Positions 53,820-62,704 of a stretch of 64,000 nucleotides of DNA are shown in pieces (positions within the stretch are counted from its first letter, which is position 1; each line of letters begins with the position of its first letter). The notes below the pieces were generated by a model. That model did not search any database. It saw only the letters and a program-made list of their open reading frames with translations, and was not told the DNA's origin. The position numbers and the translations under genes were made by a program. Location of the stretch: positions 6,818,501 to 6,882,500 of the forward strand of contig NZ_CP077093.1 of NCBI RefSeq assembly GCF_014268755.2. The letters run 5' to 3'. Origin of the DNA: Pseudomonas vanderleydeniana. GTDB taxonomy: Bacteria; Pseudomonadota; Gammaproteobacteria; Pseudomonadales; Pseudomonadaceae.

Positions 53820-54641
53820 TTAAAGCGCGGCGTCTTTCGTTGCCGGAGTGGTCGGGTTGCGGTGATAGGCGAACCACAGCAATGCCAGGCCGGCGATGAT
53901 CATCGGCAGGCTGAGAATCTGCCCCATGGTCACCCAGCCGAACGCCAGGTAGCCAAGTTGCGCATCCGGCACCCGGACGAACTCGACGATAAAACGGAAG
54001 ATCCCGTAGAACAACGCGAACATGCCGGACACCGCCATGGTCGGCCGCGGCTTGCGCGAGAACAGCCAGAGGATGACGAACAGCGCCACGCCCTCCAGCG
54101 CGAACTGGTAAAGCTGCGACGGGTGGCGCGGCAATTGCGCCGGGTCGCTGAACGGCGGGAAGACCATCGCCCACGGCACGTCGCTCGGCTTGCCCCACAA
54201 CTCGGCGTTGATGAAGTTGCCGATCCGCCCGGCACCCAGGCCAATCGGGACCATGGGTGCCACGAAGTCCATCAGTTCGAAGAACGACTTGCCGTTACGC
54301 CGGCCGAACCACCAGGCCGCCAGCATCACCCCGATGAAGCCGCCATGGAAGGCCATGCCACCCTTCCAGACCTCGAAGATCAGCGTCGGATTGGCGACAT
54401 ACGCTGGCAAATCGTAGAACAACACATAACCCAGGCGCCCACCGACGATCACCCCCATGGCCAACCAGAACACCATGTCGGAGAGTTTCTCCTTGGTCCA
54501 GGTCGGGTCGAAACGGTTCAGGCGCCGGGAGGCCAGCAGCCACGCACCACCAATGCCGACCAGGTACATCAGGCCGTACCAGTGGATTTTCAGCGGGCCG
54601 ATGGCGACGGCCACCGGGTCGATCTGCGGGTAAGGCAGCAT
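53820..54641 (-). CDS. lgt: Prolipoprotein diacylglyceryl transferase
   Basis: Inner-membrane enzyme that attaches diacylglycerol to the lipobox Cys of lipoproteins. It is about 273 residues long with seven hydrophobic helices. Signatures are [10 protein letters not shown] near the N-terminus, [10 protein letters not shown], the essential HGGFIG, and [15 protein letters not shown]. The start MLPYPQIDP (ATG 54639-54641) is preferred over an extension of 23 codons. The lgt-thyA-folA neighbourhood is conserved in Pseudomonas. Confidence 0.97.
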   Translation of the reverse strand: MLPYPQIDPVAVAIGPLKIHWYGLMYLVGIGGAWLLASRRLNRFDPTWTKEKLSDMVFWLAMGVIVGGRLGYVLFYDLPAYVANPTLIFEVWKGGMAFHGGFIGVMLAAWWFGRRNGKSFFELMDFVAPMVPIGLGAGRIGNFINAELWGKPSDVPWAMVFPPFSDPAQLPRHPSQLYQFALEGVALFVILWLFSRKPRPTMAVSGMFALFYGIFRFIVEFVRVPDAQLGYLAFGWVTMGQILSLPMIIAGLALLWFAYHRNPTTPATKDAAL

Positions 54642-54750
54642 TGCGACTCCTTGGTAGAGTAGAAAATTCGGGGCCCGTTCACCCAGGCGGCAAGCGGGCC
54701 AGCGGGTCATGATGAAGACCTGCGATTAAGTCAATATTGCGCCCGGTTCG

Positions 54751-54857
54751 CTGAACCAGGCCTTAGGCTTTGTCTGAAAAGTCTTGAGACGAAGGTCCGG
54801 CGGTTTTCAACGCAGCATCACCGAGTATCAAGATTTCTCAGACAGAGCCCAGGTTCA
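54751..54857. repeat. Imperfect long inverted repeat
   Basis: CTGAACCAGGCCTTAGGCTTTG…TGTCTGAAAAGTCTTGA on the left pairs imperfectly with …TCAAGATTTCTCAGACAGAGCC and CAGGTTCA on the right (54820-54857), with about 35 bp between. It overlaps the stop of the TauE-type gene. It looks like a degenerate MITE or a transcript-end stem. Confidence 0.5.
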
Positions 54858-55637
54858 GATCAGGAACTTCATCCCGACACAGAACAATAGCGCGGCAAAC
54901 AGCCGCTTGAGCAGCAACGGCGACAGCTTGTGCGCCAGTTGCACACCGAAACGGGCGAAAAACATACTGGTCAAGGCGATGCCGAGCAAGGCCGGCAGGT
55001 AGATGAAGCCCAGGCTGTGCTCGGGCAGCAACGGATCATGCCAACCCAGCAGGATGAAACTGAGGGTGCTGGCGACGGCGATCGGCAGGCCACAAGCGGA
55101 CGAGGTCGCCACCGCCTGCTGCATCGGCAGGCTGCGCCAGGTCAGGAACGGCACGGTCAGCGAACCGCCACCGATGCCGAAGATCGCCGAGGCCCAGCCG
55201 ATCACTCCACCGGCCAGGCCCAAGCCGAGCCTGCCGGGAATTTCCCGACGACCTTTGGGCTTGAGGTCCAGCGCCATCTGCACGGAGACGATCACCGCGA
55301 ACACACCAATGATTTTCTGCAGGTTCGGCCCGGCAATCGCCTTGGCCGTCAGCGCACCGAGGCCGGAGCCGAGCAGGATGCCCACGGCCATCCAGGCGAA
55401 GATCGGCCAGCGCACCGCGCCCCGGCGATGATGGCCGCGAATGGTGTTGATCGAGGTGAAAATGATCGTCGCCAGGGAAGTACCGACCGCCAGGTGCGTC
55501 AGGATCGAGCTGTCGAAACCCTGCAGGGTGAAGCTGAACACCAGCACCGGGACGATGATGATCCCGCCACCGACGCCGAACAGCCCGGCCAGCACGCCAG
55601 CACAGGCGCCCAGCAGCAGATAGATCAGAAATTCCAT
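54855..55637 (-). CDS. TauE/SafE family sulfite/anion exporter-like permease
   Basis: A 260-residue membrane protein with about eight helices and the glycine-rich family motif GLFGVGGGIIIVPVL near residue 20, repeated in the second half as AIFGIGGGSLTVPFLTW. The family moves sulfite, sulfoacetate or other organosulfur anions; the substrate here is unknown. The start MEFLIYLLLG is used. It is upstream of lgt on the same strand, as I recall in other Pseudomonas. Confidence 0.88.
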   Translation of the reverse strand: MEFLIYLLLGACAGVLAGLFGVGGGIIIVPVLVFSFTLQGFDSSILTHLAVGTSLATIIFTSINTIRGHHRRGAVRWPIFAWMAVGILLGSGLGALTAKAIAGPNLQKIIGVFAVIVSVQMALDLKPKGRREIPGRLGLGLAGGVIGWASAIFGIGGGSLTVPFLTWRSLPMQQAVATSSACGLPIAVASTLSFILLGWHDPLLPEHSLGFIYLPALLGIALTSMFFARFGVQLAHKLSPLLLKRLFAALLFCVGMKFLI

Positions 55638-55746
55638 GCATCCCCCGAAACAAGACCGGCATGGTAACGGATGCATGCCGCTCGTCTCTACTGGATGACG
55701 ACGGGCACCCTGCGTAAAGTGAGCGAAAACACAGAGGGACCACCTG

Positions 55747-56493
55747 ATGTGCCTGATTGTCTTCGCCTGGCGCCCGGGCCATGCCCAGCCGCTGATCGTC
55801 GCGGCCAACCGTGACGAGTTCTACGCCCGCCCGAGCCTGCCGCTGGGGCAATGGCCGGAAAACCCGCACGTCTACGCCGGGCGTGACCTGGAAGCCGGTG
55901 GCACCTGGCTGGGCGTTGGCGCCCAGCGGCGCTTTGCCGCCCTGACCAACATCCGCAACCCGCACCAGCCGCCGGCACGCCGGTCGAGGGGCGAGTTGGT
56001 CGCGCGCTTTCTGGGCGGTCACAACACTATCGCCGACTATCTCCAGGACATCGTCGCACGATCACCGGAGTACGCCGGATTCAACCTGCTGCTCGGTGAT
56101 GGCGAAGAGCTGTGGCACTTCAACTCTCATGAGGGCCAGCCGCGCCGACTGCCGGAGGGCGTCTACGGGCTGTCCAATGCCGGGCTCGACACCCCCTGGC
56201 CGAAGCTGCTCAAGGCCAGGGCGGCATTGGCACAGACCCTGGACCGACCTGCACCGGAGAACCTGCTGGCCCTGCTGGGCGACCCGAGCACCGCGCCATT
56301 TGCAGAGCTGCCGGACACGGGCGTGGGGCTGGCGACCGAGAGCCTGCTGTCCAGCATCTTCATCGCCAGCCCCAGCTACGGGACACGGGCGAGCACGGCG
56401 CTGATCGTCAATGCCGACGGTACGCGGCGACTGGTCGAGCGCAGCTTCGGCCCCCATGGCGGGCACCTGGGCGAAGTGGAGTTGACGCTCTGA
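55747..56493 (+). CDS. NRDE family (TANGO2-like) protein
   Basis: A 248-residue protein with the N-terminal Cys2 (MCLIVFAW) and the name-giving LIVAANRDEFYARPS motif at about 17-31, then GGTWLGV and LTNIRNP. Human TANGO2 belongs to this Ntn-hydrolase-like family, and a heme or acyl-CoA-linked role has been proposed; no bacterial function is established. It is divergent from the TauE-type gene. Confidence 0.88.
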   Translation: MCLIVFAWRPGHAQPLIVAANRDEFYARPSLPLGQWPENPHVYAGRDLEAGGTWLGVGAQRRFAALTNIRNPHQPPARRSRGELVARFLGGHNTIADYLQDIVARSPEYAGFNLLLGDGEELWHFNSHEGQPRRLPEGVYGLSNAGLDTPWPKLLKARAALAQTLDRPAPENLLALLGDPSTAPFAELPDTGVGLATESLLSSIFIASPSYGTRASTALIVNADGTRRLVERSFGPHGGHLGEVELTL

Positions 56494-56547
56494 GTGTGAC
56501 GCGGAGCGTCCAGGGATGCATTCCCACGCAGAGCGTGGGAACGATCG
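56494..56547. repeat. Dispersed multi-hairpin element, partial copy
   Basis: Right half only: GTGACGCGGAGCGTCC followed by ATTCCCACGCAGAGCGTGGG and AACGATC, immediately after the NRDE-protein stop. Confidence 0.75.
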
Positions 56548-56553
56548 GTACTT

Positions 56554-56672
56554 GTGGCGAGCGGGCTTGCCCGCGCTGGAGCGCGGAGCGCTCCTGAAAC
56601 CGGTTACCGCGATACTTCGTGCGCAGTTTTACGGCTGCTGTGCAGCCGAGCGCGGGCAAGCCCGCTCGCCAC
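56554..56672. repeat. REP-type inverted repeat pair
   Basis: Ends GTGGCGAGCGGGCTTGCCCG and CGGGCAAGCCCGCTCGCCAC, 119 bp, with inner GGCTGCTGTGCAGCC. It lies between converging NRDE and ptsP genes. Confidence 0.85.
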
Positions 56673-56763
56673 AAAGGCTGCGGTGCGCCCCTTTTGGTGT
56701 TTACCGGACACGAGTGACGCTATGCGTGGGAATGCCGCCGGTGAGTGTCACACCCGCCACTGA

Positions 56764-59037
56764 TCAGTGCTTGACCACCGGATTGGCCATCCGGCCCAAT
56801 CCCAGGTTCTTAAGCGCCAATTGCAGGGTACTGTGGATAACTTGCGGGTTGTCGATGGTCATCACCTGGGCGAGCAACTCCTGCGACTTGCTCAGGCTGA
56901 TCTGACGCAGCATCCACTTCACTTTCGGCAAGTTGGTGGCGTTCATCGACAGACTGTCGAAGCCCATCGCCATCAACAGCACCGCCGCCGCCGGATCACC
57001 GGCCATCTCCCCACAGATGCTCACCGGCTTGCCTTCGGCATGGGCATCGCGCACCACGTTCTGCAAAGCCTGCAGCACCGCCGGGTGCAGGTAGTCATAC
57101 AGGTCGGCAACCCGCGGGTTGTTGCGGTCGACGGCCAGCAGGTACTGGGTCAGGTCGTTGGAACCGACCGAAAGGAAGTCCACCTGGCGAGCCAGCTCAC
57201 GGGTCTGGTAGACCGCGGCCGGAATCTCGACCATCACGCCCACCGGCGGCATCGGCACGTCGGTGCCCTCGTCGCGGACTTCGCCCCAGGCCCTGTGGAT
57301 AAGATGCAGCGCCTCTTCCACTTCATGGGTCCCGGAGATCATCGGCAACAGGATGCGCAGGTTGTTCAGGCCCTCGCTGGCCTTGAGCATGGCCCGGGTC
57401 TGCACCAGGAAGATTTCCGGATGGTCGAGGGTCACGCGGATACCGCGCCAGCCGAGGAACGGGTTGTCCTCGACGATCGGGAAGTACGACAGCGACTTGT
57501 CACCACCGACGTCCAGGCTACGCATGGTCACCGGCTGCGGATGGAATGCCGAGAGCTGCTCGCGATAGATCGCCAGCTGTTCCTTCTCGCTCGGGAAGCG
57601 CTGGTTGATCATGAACGGCACTTCGGTGCGGTACAGGCCCACGCCTTCCGCGCCACGCTGCTGCGCACGGGCGACGTCGGCGAGCAGGCCGGTGTTGACC
57701 CACAGCGGCATGCGGTGGCCATCGGTGGTCACGCACGGCAGCTCGCGCAGGGCGTCGAGGCCCTGGGACAGCTGGCGCTCCTCCTCGACCACGCTGACGT
57801 ACTGCTTGCGCAGCAGCTCGCCAGGGTTGGTGAAAACCTCGCCACGGGCGCCGTCGACGATCATCTCGATGCCGTCGACCTTGGAGTACGGCAGGTCGAC
57901 CAGGCCCATGACCGTCGGGATACCCATGGCCCGGGCCAGGATCGCGACGTGGGAGTTGCCCGAACCGAGTACCGAGACCAGGCCGACCAGGTTGCCTTCC
58001 GGCACCTCGCCCAGCATGGTCGCGGTCAGTTCCTCGCTGACCAGGATGGTGTTCTTCGGATAGACCATGTTCTGCTGGCGTTCGGACTGCAGGTAGGCCA
58101 GCAGGCGCCGGCCCAGGTCCCTGACATCCGAGGCGCGCTCGCGCAGGTAGTCGTCATCCATCAGTTCGAAGCGGTTGACGTGGTCGCCGACCACCTGGCG
58201 CAGGGCGCCCTGGGCCCATTGGCCGGTCTTGATGACGTTGTTGACCTCGCTGCCCAGGGAGGCATCGTCGAGCATCATCAGGTAGACGTCGAACAATGCC
58301 CGCTCTTCCGGGCGCAACTGGGTCGCCAGCTTCGCCGACAGGGTACGCATGTCGTTGCGCACGCCTTCGATGGCGGTCTTGAACAGCGCCAGTTCGGCGT
58401 CGATATCGGTGATGGCCTTGTCCGGCACCACGTCCAGGTCCGCTGGCGGCAGCATGACCACCGCGGTACCGACCGCCGCTCCCGGCGAGCCCGGCACACC
58501 GACGAACTTGGTTTCCTGGATACCCTTGCCTTCACGACCCAGGCCCCGGATGGAGCCGGTGGCCTCGGCATGGGCGATAACCCCGGCGAGCTGTGCGCTC
58601 ATGGTCACCAGGAAGGCTTCCTCGCCCTCGTCGAACTGGCGACGCTCCTTCTGCTGGATGACCAGTACGCCGACGACGCGGCGGTGGTGAATGATCGGCG
58701 CACCGAGGAAGGAGGCATAACGCTCCTCGCCCGTTTCGGCGAAGTAGCGGTAGCGCGGGTGGTCGGCGGCGTTTTCGAGGTTCAGCGGCTCCTCGCGCGT
58801 GCCGACCAGGCCGACCAGGCCCTCGTTCGGCGCCATGCTGACCTTGCCGATCGAGCGCTTGTTCAGGCCCTCGGTCGCCATCAGCACGAAGCGATTGGTC
58901 TCGGGGTCGAGCAAGTAGACCGAGCAGACCTGGCTGCCCATGGCCTCTTTGACGCGCAAGACAATAATCCCCAACGCCGTCTTGAGATCCTTGGCGGAGT
59001 TAACTTCCTGGACGATCTTGCGCAGCGTATTGAGCAT
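56764..59037 (-). CDS. ptsP: Phosphoenolpyruvate-protein phosphotransferase PtsP (EI-Ntr)
   Basis: First enzyme of the nitrogen-related PTS; it passes phosphate from PEP to NPr. Its 757 residues comprise an N-terminal GAF domain (about 1-160), a linker, the PEP-utiliser swivel domain with the phospho-His in GSGNSHVAILARAMGIPTV, and the C-terminal PEP barrel (GVGLYRTEVPFM, SVGSNDLTQYLLA, CGEMAGDP). rppH lies 21 bp upstream on the same strand, the common rppH-ptsP operon. The system affects nitrogen and carbon regulation and virulence traits in pseudomonads. Confidence 0.97.
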   Translation of the reverse strand: MLNTLRKIVQEVNSAKDLKTALGIIVLRVKEAMGSQVCSVYLLDPETNRFVLMATEGLNKRSIGKVSMAPNEGLVGLVGTREEPLNLENAADHPRYRYFAETGEERYASFLGAPIIHHRRVVGVLVIQQKERRQFDEGEEAFLVTMSAQLAGVIAHAEATGSIRGLGREGKGIQETKFVGVPGSPGAAVGTAVVMLPPADLDVVPDKAITDIDAELALFKTAIEGVRNDMRTLSAKLATQLRPEERALFDVYLMMLDDASLGSEVNNVIKTGQWAQGALRQVVGDHVNRFELMDDDYLRERASDVRDLGRRLLAYLQSERQQNMVYPKNTILVSEELTATMLGEVPEGNLVGLVSVLGSGNSHVAILARAMGIPTVMGLVDLPYSKVDGIEMIVDGARGEVFTNPGELLRKQYVSVVEEERQLSQGLDALRELPCVTTDGHRMPLWVNTGLLADVARAQQRGAEGVGLYRTEVPFMINQRFPSEKEQLAIYREQLSAFHPQPVTMRSLDVGGDKSLSYFPIVEDNPFLGWRGIRVTLDHPEIFLVQTRAMLKASEGLNNLRILLPMISGTHEVEEALHLIHRAWGEVRDEGTDVPMPPVGVMVEIPAAVYQTRELARQVDFLSVGSNDLTQYLLAVDRNNPRVADLYDYLHPAVLQALQNVVRDAHAEGKPVSICGEMAGDPAAAVLLMAMGFDSLSMNATNLPKVKWMLRQISLSKSQELLAQVMTIDNPQVIHSTLQLALKNLGLGRMANPVVKH

Positions 59038-59058
59038 GGCTCGGGGTCGAACTCCGTG

Positions 59059-59538
59059 TCAGTCGCGCGCTAAAAGGCGCGGGGCAAGCTCTTTGAGCGC
59101 GCGACGATAAACCTCGCGCTTGAATGTCACCACCTGGCCCAACGGGTACCAATAGCTGACCCAGCGCCAGCCATCGAACTCCGGTTTACCGGTCAAATCC
59201 ATCCGCACCCGCTGTTCGTTGGACAGCAGGCGCAGGAGAAACCATTTCTGTTTCTGGCCGATGCACAGCGGTTGGCTGTGCGTACGCACCAGGCGTTGCG
59301 GCAAACGATAGCGCAACCAGCCCCGGGTACAGGCCAGAATTTGCACATCTTCTCGTTCCAGGCCGACTTCTTCGTTCAATTCGCGGTACAAGGCGTCTTC
59401 AGGCGTCTCGTCAGGATTGATCCCACCTTGCGGAAACTGCCATGCATCTTGATTGATGCGTCGGGCCCATAAGACCTGACCAGCATCATTCGTCAGAATT
59501 ATCCCGACATTAGGACGGAAACCATCGGGGTCGATCAC
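59059..59538 (-). CDS. rppH: RNA pyrophosphohydrolase RppH
   Basis: Nudix hydrolase that removes pyrophosphate from mRNA 5' ends and so starts decay. It is 159 residues long when begun at the GTG at 59536-59538 ([15 protein letters not shown]). That matches the usual length, and GAGGTGG lies 5 nt upstream. An ATG nine codons earlier is possible but less likely. The Nudix box is [20 protein letters not shown] (GxnnnnExnnnnnnREUxEE; next residue Val). Confidence 0.95.
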   Translation of the reverse strand: MIDPDGFRPNVGIILTNDAGQVLWARRINQDAWQFPQGGINPDETPEDALYRELNEEVGLEREDVQILACTRGWLRYRLPQRLVRTHSQPLCIGQKQKWFLLRLLSNEQRVRMDLTGKPEFDGWRWVSYWYPLGQVVTFKREVYRRALKELAPRLLARD

Positions 59539-59681
59539 GGCAACCACCTCGTAAACGCATGTCATCGCATTGTTCCACAAAGGTTGTGAAAGCAGCAACG
59601 CACCGCCCTACCTTATGTGCACTCTTGTGAAAAGACCGTATTCTGATCGCCTTTCTACAGGCTTTTCAGCGAGTAACTGCA

Positions 59682-60338
59682 ATGCGTCTGGCTTTATTCG
59701 ACTTGGACAACACACTTTTGGGCGGCGACAGCGACCACGCCTGGGGCGATTACCTGTGCGAGCGGGGCATTCTCGACCCGGTGGCCTATAAAACCCGCAA
59801 CGACGAGTTCTACCAGGACTACCTGGCCGGCAAGCTGGACAATGCCCAATACCTGAATTTCTGCCTGGAGATCCTCGGCCGTACCGAGATGGCCCAGCTG
59901 GACGAGTGGCACCGCGACTACATGCGCGACTGCATCGAGCCGATCGTCCTGCCCAAGGCCCTGGAACTGCTGGCCCGGCACCGCGACGCCGGCGACAAGC
60001 TGGTCATCATCACCGCAACCAACCGTTTCGTGACCGGGCCGATTGCCGCACGCCTGGGCGTCGAGACCCTGATCGCCACCGAGTGTGAAATGGTCGACGG
60101 CCGCTACACCGGGCGCAGCACCGACGTGCCGTGCTTCCGCGAAGGCAAGGTGACGCGCCTGAACCGCTGGCTGGAAGAAACCGGACACGGCCTGCATGAC
60201 AGCTACTTCTACAGCGACTCGATGAACGACCTGCCGCTGCTGGAGCAGGTGAGCAACCCGGTGGCGGTGGACCCGGACCCGAACCTGCAGGCCGAGGCCG
60301 AGCGCCGCGGCTGGCCGGTGATCAGCCTGCGCGGCTGA
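59682..60338 (+). CDS. HAD-IB family phosphatase (SerB-like)
   Basis: A 218-residue HAD hydrolase. Motif I is [16 protein letters not shown] at residues 2-17, motif II is in VIITATNRF, motif III the Lys of FREGKVTRL, and motif [23 protein letters not shown] members dephosphorylate small phosphometabolites such as phosphoserine or histidinol phosphate. The exact substrate is unclear. It is divergent from rppH. Confidence 0.9.
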   Translation: MRLALFDLDNTLLGGDSDHAWGDYLCERGILDPVAYKTRNDEFYQDYLAGKLDNAQYLNFCLEILGRTEMAQLDEWHRDYMRDCIEPIVLPKALELLARHRDAGDKLVIITATNRFVTGPIAARLGVETLIATECEMVDGRYTGRSTDVPCFREGKVTRLNRWLEETGHGLHDSYFYSDSMNDLPLLEQVSNPVAVDPDPNLQAEAERRGWPVISLRG

Positions 60339-60355
60339 GGCCCTCAGGCTAGACT

Positions 60356-60466
60356 TGCGGGCCTCTTCGCGGATCAATCCGGCTCCCACAAGTAGTGCGG
60401 TGGACGCGACAGGTGCGTCCGACACCACTTTTGTGGGAGCCGGATTCATCCGCGAATGGGCCCGCA
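60356..60466. repeat. REPIN-like inverted repeat, second family
   Basis: Left arm TGCGGGCCTCTTCGCGGAT then CCGGCTCCCACAA; right arm TTGTGGGAGCCGG then ATCCGCGAATGGGCCCGCA, 111 bp overall with a short inner dyad (GTGGACGC / GCGTCC). It differs from the GTGGCGAGCGGG family but shares TTCGCGGAT with the hairpin at 28134. Confidence 0.8.
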
Positions 60467-60483
60467 AGATCACCACAAGGCAA

Positions 60484-60951
60484 TCAAGCGGGCTTGGCGA
60501 CCATCAGGTAGAAGATCGCCATGAACGCCAGGAAGGCCGGCCACCCCAGCGCAAACCACCAGCGCATGTACGTCTGCGCCCTGATCGGCATCGGCGTTCC
60601 CTCGCGCAGCGCCTGGTCCGCCATCCGGTGCACGCGGATCTGCAGCCAGACCACCGGCAGCCAGCAGATACCCGCCAGCACGAACAGGCCCATGCTCCAC
60701 AGCAGCCAACCCTGAGTCAGCGGCCAACCCGCCAGGTGCACCAGCCCGAGCCCGCTCAGCGGCTGGAACACCGCCGTGGTCGTGGTGAAGGCCCAGTCGG
60801 CGAAAACCAGGTGGCGGAACGTCACCGCGATCACCTCGACCTTGCCGGTGCGCCAGGCGCGCAGCGCGTAATAGGCGGAGCCGGCCCCCAGGCCGAAGAG
60901 AATGGTGGAAGACAGGATATGCAGAGTCTTGAGTATCAGGTAAGCGCTCAT
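60484..60951 (-). CDS. DUF2269 family membrane protein (155 residues)
   Basis: Four predicted helices: about 5-25, 50-70, 80-103 and 130-152. It begins MSAYLILKTLHILSSTILFG, with the HIL…G and HxxG patterns of DUF2269. The function is unknown. Its ATG overlaps the stop of the upstream SDR-DoxX gene (ATGA). A paralogous DUF2269 gene lies at the other end of the same operon. Confidence 0.87.
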   Translation of the reverse strand: MSAYLILKTLHILSSTILFGLGAGSAYYALRAWRTGKVEVIAVTFRHLVFADWAFTTTTAVFQPLSGLGLVHLAGWPLTQGWLLWSMGLFVLAGICWLPVVWLQIRVHRMADQALREGTPMPIRAQTYMRWWFALGWPAFLAFMAIFYLMVAKPA

Positions 60952-62204
60952 CGACGCGGTTCAGTCCATAGAAGCCAGAGAGTCGCCACCATCAGCACCA
61001 GGTTTTTGGCGACAGCGGCGTAGGGGTCAAACCAGTAGTGCGGCAGCACCAGGGTAATGATTAGCGTGTAGCTGGCCATCAGCAGCAACTGGGCCTGGAA
61101 CGCGCGGCGGCGCCAGCGCCGTAGCAGCATGCCCAGCCCGAGCAGGGCATCGCACAGCGAACCGAGCACCACGGCGAAACGGGCGGCCTCGCCCGTCACA
61201 CCGGCATCGGCCATGATCCGCAGCCCCCAGTCATACCCCGGCCCCAGGCAGACGGCCGCCGTGCCGAACCAGATCAGCAGCATGACCGCCAGCATCAGCG
61301 GCCGCAGGGCCGCCTGGACGCTTTGCGCGGCGTTCGGCCAGTCAACCAGGTGAGTTGCCAGCGGCGCTGCCCGATAGCCACAGAGCATCGCCAACAGTTC
61401 CGGGTCGGCAACATTGTCGCGTCGCGCCATGCTCAGGCACTGGCGGTTCAGGCCCTGCCAGCCCAGGCGCTCGCCGCACCAGGCCCCCGCTGCCGCGAGC
61501 CATTGCGGAGTCTTCAGGTATCGCGCCGGCGCCCAGCCCTGGGCGGCACGCAGATGGTCGAGCAACTGGGCCAGGGTCAGCGCCTGCGGCCCGACCAACG
61601 GCACCACCCGCGACCCCATCGGCCAATGCCGCAGCAACGCCAGCACCGCCCCGGACAGGTCGTCGACATGCAGAGGTTGCAGGCGCGCGTCGAGATCGAG
61701 CAGGGGAATCAGCGGCCAGGGCGACAGGCGCGTCAACCAGCCACTGCTGGTCCCGCCCGCCCCCACCAACAGCGAAGGGCGCAACACCACCGCCGACACA
61801 CCCAGCTCCATCAGGTAGGCATCGGCCGCCGCCTTGCTGGCGAGGAACGGTACGTCCGGCTGCTCGCCAGCCCCCAGCGCGGAGATATGCAGGACCCGCA
61901 ACCCCCGTTCCGCCGCCAGGTCGAACAGCGCCCGCGTGCCACGATCCTGGGTGCGCTGCAGCGCCTGGCGGTCGACGCTCAGCAGGCCGGCGGCATTGAT
62001 CAGCAGATCGATACCCTGGGGTATGACGAAATGCTTGGGATCGTCGGCCAGCCGATCGAGGTCGAGCACCTGCCATTCGACTTCGGACAGTTCGCGGGAA
62101 TGATGACGCCGGCTGGTGGCGATCACCTCATGGCCATTGGCGACCAATGCGGCAAGCAAGTGGCGGCCGACGAAGCCCGTGGCCCCCACCAGGAGAACTT
62201 TCAT
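60948..62204 (-). CDS. SDR/NAD(P)-binding protein fused to a DoxX-like membrane domain
   Basis: A 418-residue fusion. Residues 1-290 form an atypical short-chain dehydrogenase (VLLVGATGFVGRHLLAAL at 3-20, LDLDRLADD, LLINAAGLL). Residues about 300-415 contain four hydrophobic helices of the DoxX-like type (LMLAVMLLIWFGTAAVCLG, LLLMASYTLIITLVL). The fusion is widespread in proteobacteria and its role is unknown; a membrane redox or quinone-linked function is only a guess. It is flanked by two DUF2269 genes. Confidence 0.87.
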   Translation of the reverse strand: MKVLLVGATGFVGRHLLAALVANGHEVIATSRRHHSRELSEVEWQVLDLDRLADDPKHFVIPQGIDLLINAAGLLSVDRQALQRTQDRGTRALFDLAAERGLRVLHISALGAGEQPDVPFLASKAAADAYLMELGVSAVVLRPSLLVGAGGTSSGWLTRLSPWPLIPLLDLDARLQPLHVDDLSGAVLALLRHWPMGSRVVPLVGPQALTLAQLLDHLRAAQGWAPARYLKTPQWLAAAGAWCGERLGWQGLNRQCLSMARRDNVADPELLAMLCGYRAAPLATHLVDWPNAAQSVQAALRPLMLAVMLLIWFGTAAVCLGPGYDWGLRIMADAGVTGEAARFAVVLGSLCDALLGLGMLLRRWRRRAFQAQLLLMASYTLIITLVLPHYWFDPYAAVAKNLVLMVATLWLLWTEPRR

Positions 62205-62220
62205 GACGATCCTTGGCGGA

Positions 62221-62649
62221 CTAAACCGGTTTGGCGCCCATCAGGGCAGCAATCCCGACGAAACACAGCGTACTGAAGATCGCCAACGTCAGCGTGAATT
62301 TCCAACTGCCGCCCGCCTCGCCCCGGCGCAGGCGATTGAGCCGCACCACGAGCCAGGCCCAGGCCAGGCAACCGAAAGTGTAGAGCACGCTGGAACCGAG
62401 CAGCCAGGTCTGGCCCAGCGGGAATCCACCCAGGTGCACCAGCCACCAGCCACTGACCGGCTGGACCAGCAGACACAGGGCCATCAGCCACCAGGCCAGC
62501 ACCCAGGGCATCTTCAGGATCCGCCCGGGGATCGCCAGGTCACCGGCCCGGCGCCCACGCCAGAATGCGATGGCGACAGCCAGGATGCTGCCCAGGAGCA
62601 GCACCGTAACCGTACTGTGAAGCACTTTCAGGGCAGTGAAGGTTTCCAT
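62221..62649 (-). CDS. DUF2269 family membrane protein (142 residues)
   Basis: Four helices, starting METFTALKVLHSTVTVLLLG, resembling the DUF2269 protein encoded two genes downstream in length, helix spacing and the VHLGGFPLGQTWLLGS loop (compare VHLAGWPLTQGWLLWS). It is the first gene of the three-gene membrane operon, 16 bp before the SDR-DoxX fusion. The function is unknown. Confidence 0.85.
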   Translation of the reverse strand: METFTALKVLHSTVTVLLLGSILAVAIAFWRGRRAGDLAIPGRILKMPWVLAWWLMALCLLVQPVSGWWLVHLGGFPLGQTWLLGSSVLYTFGCLAWAWLVVRLNRLRRGEAGGSWKFTLTLAIFSTLCFVGIAALMGAKPV

Positions 62650-62704
62650 CTGGCCGTTTTTTCCTTAGTCGTTGCCCATCAGCGTAGCAGTCATCCGTGT
62701 CGTT

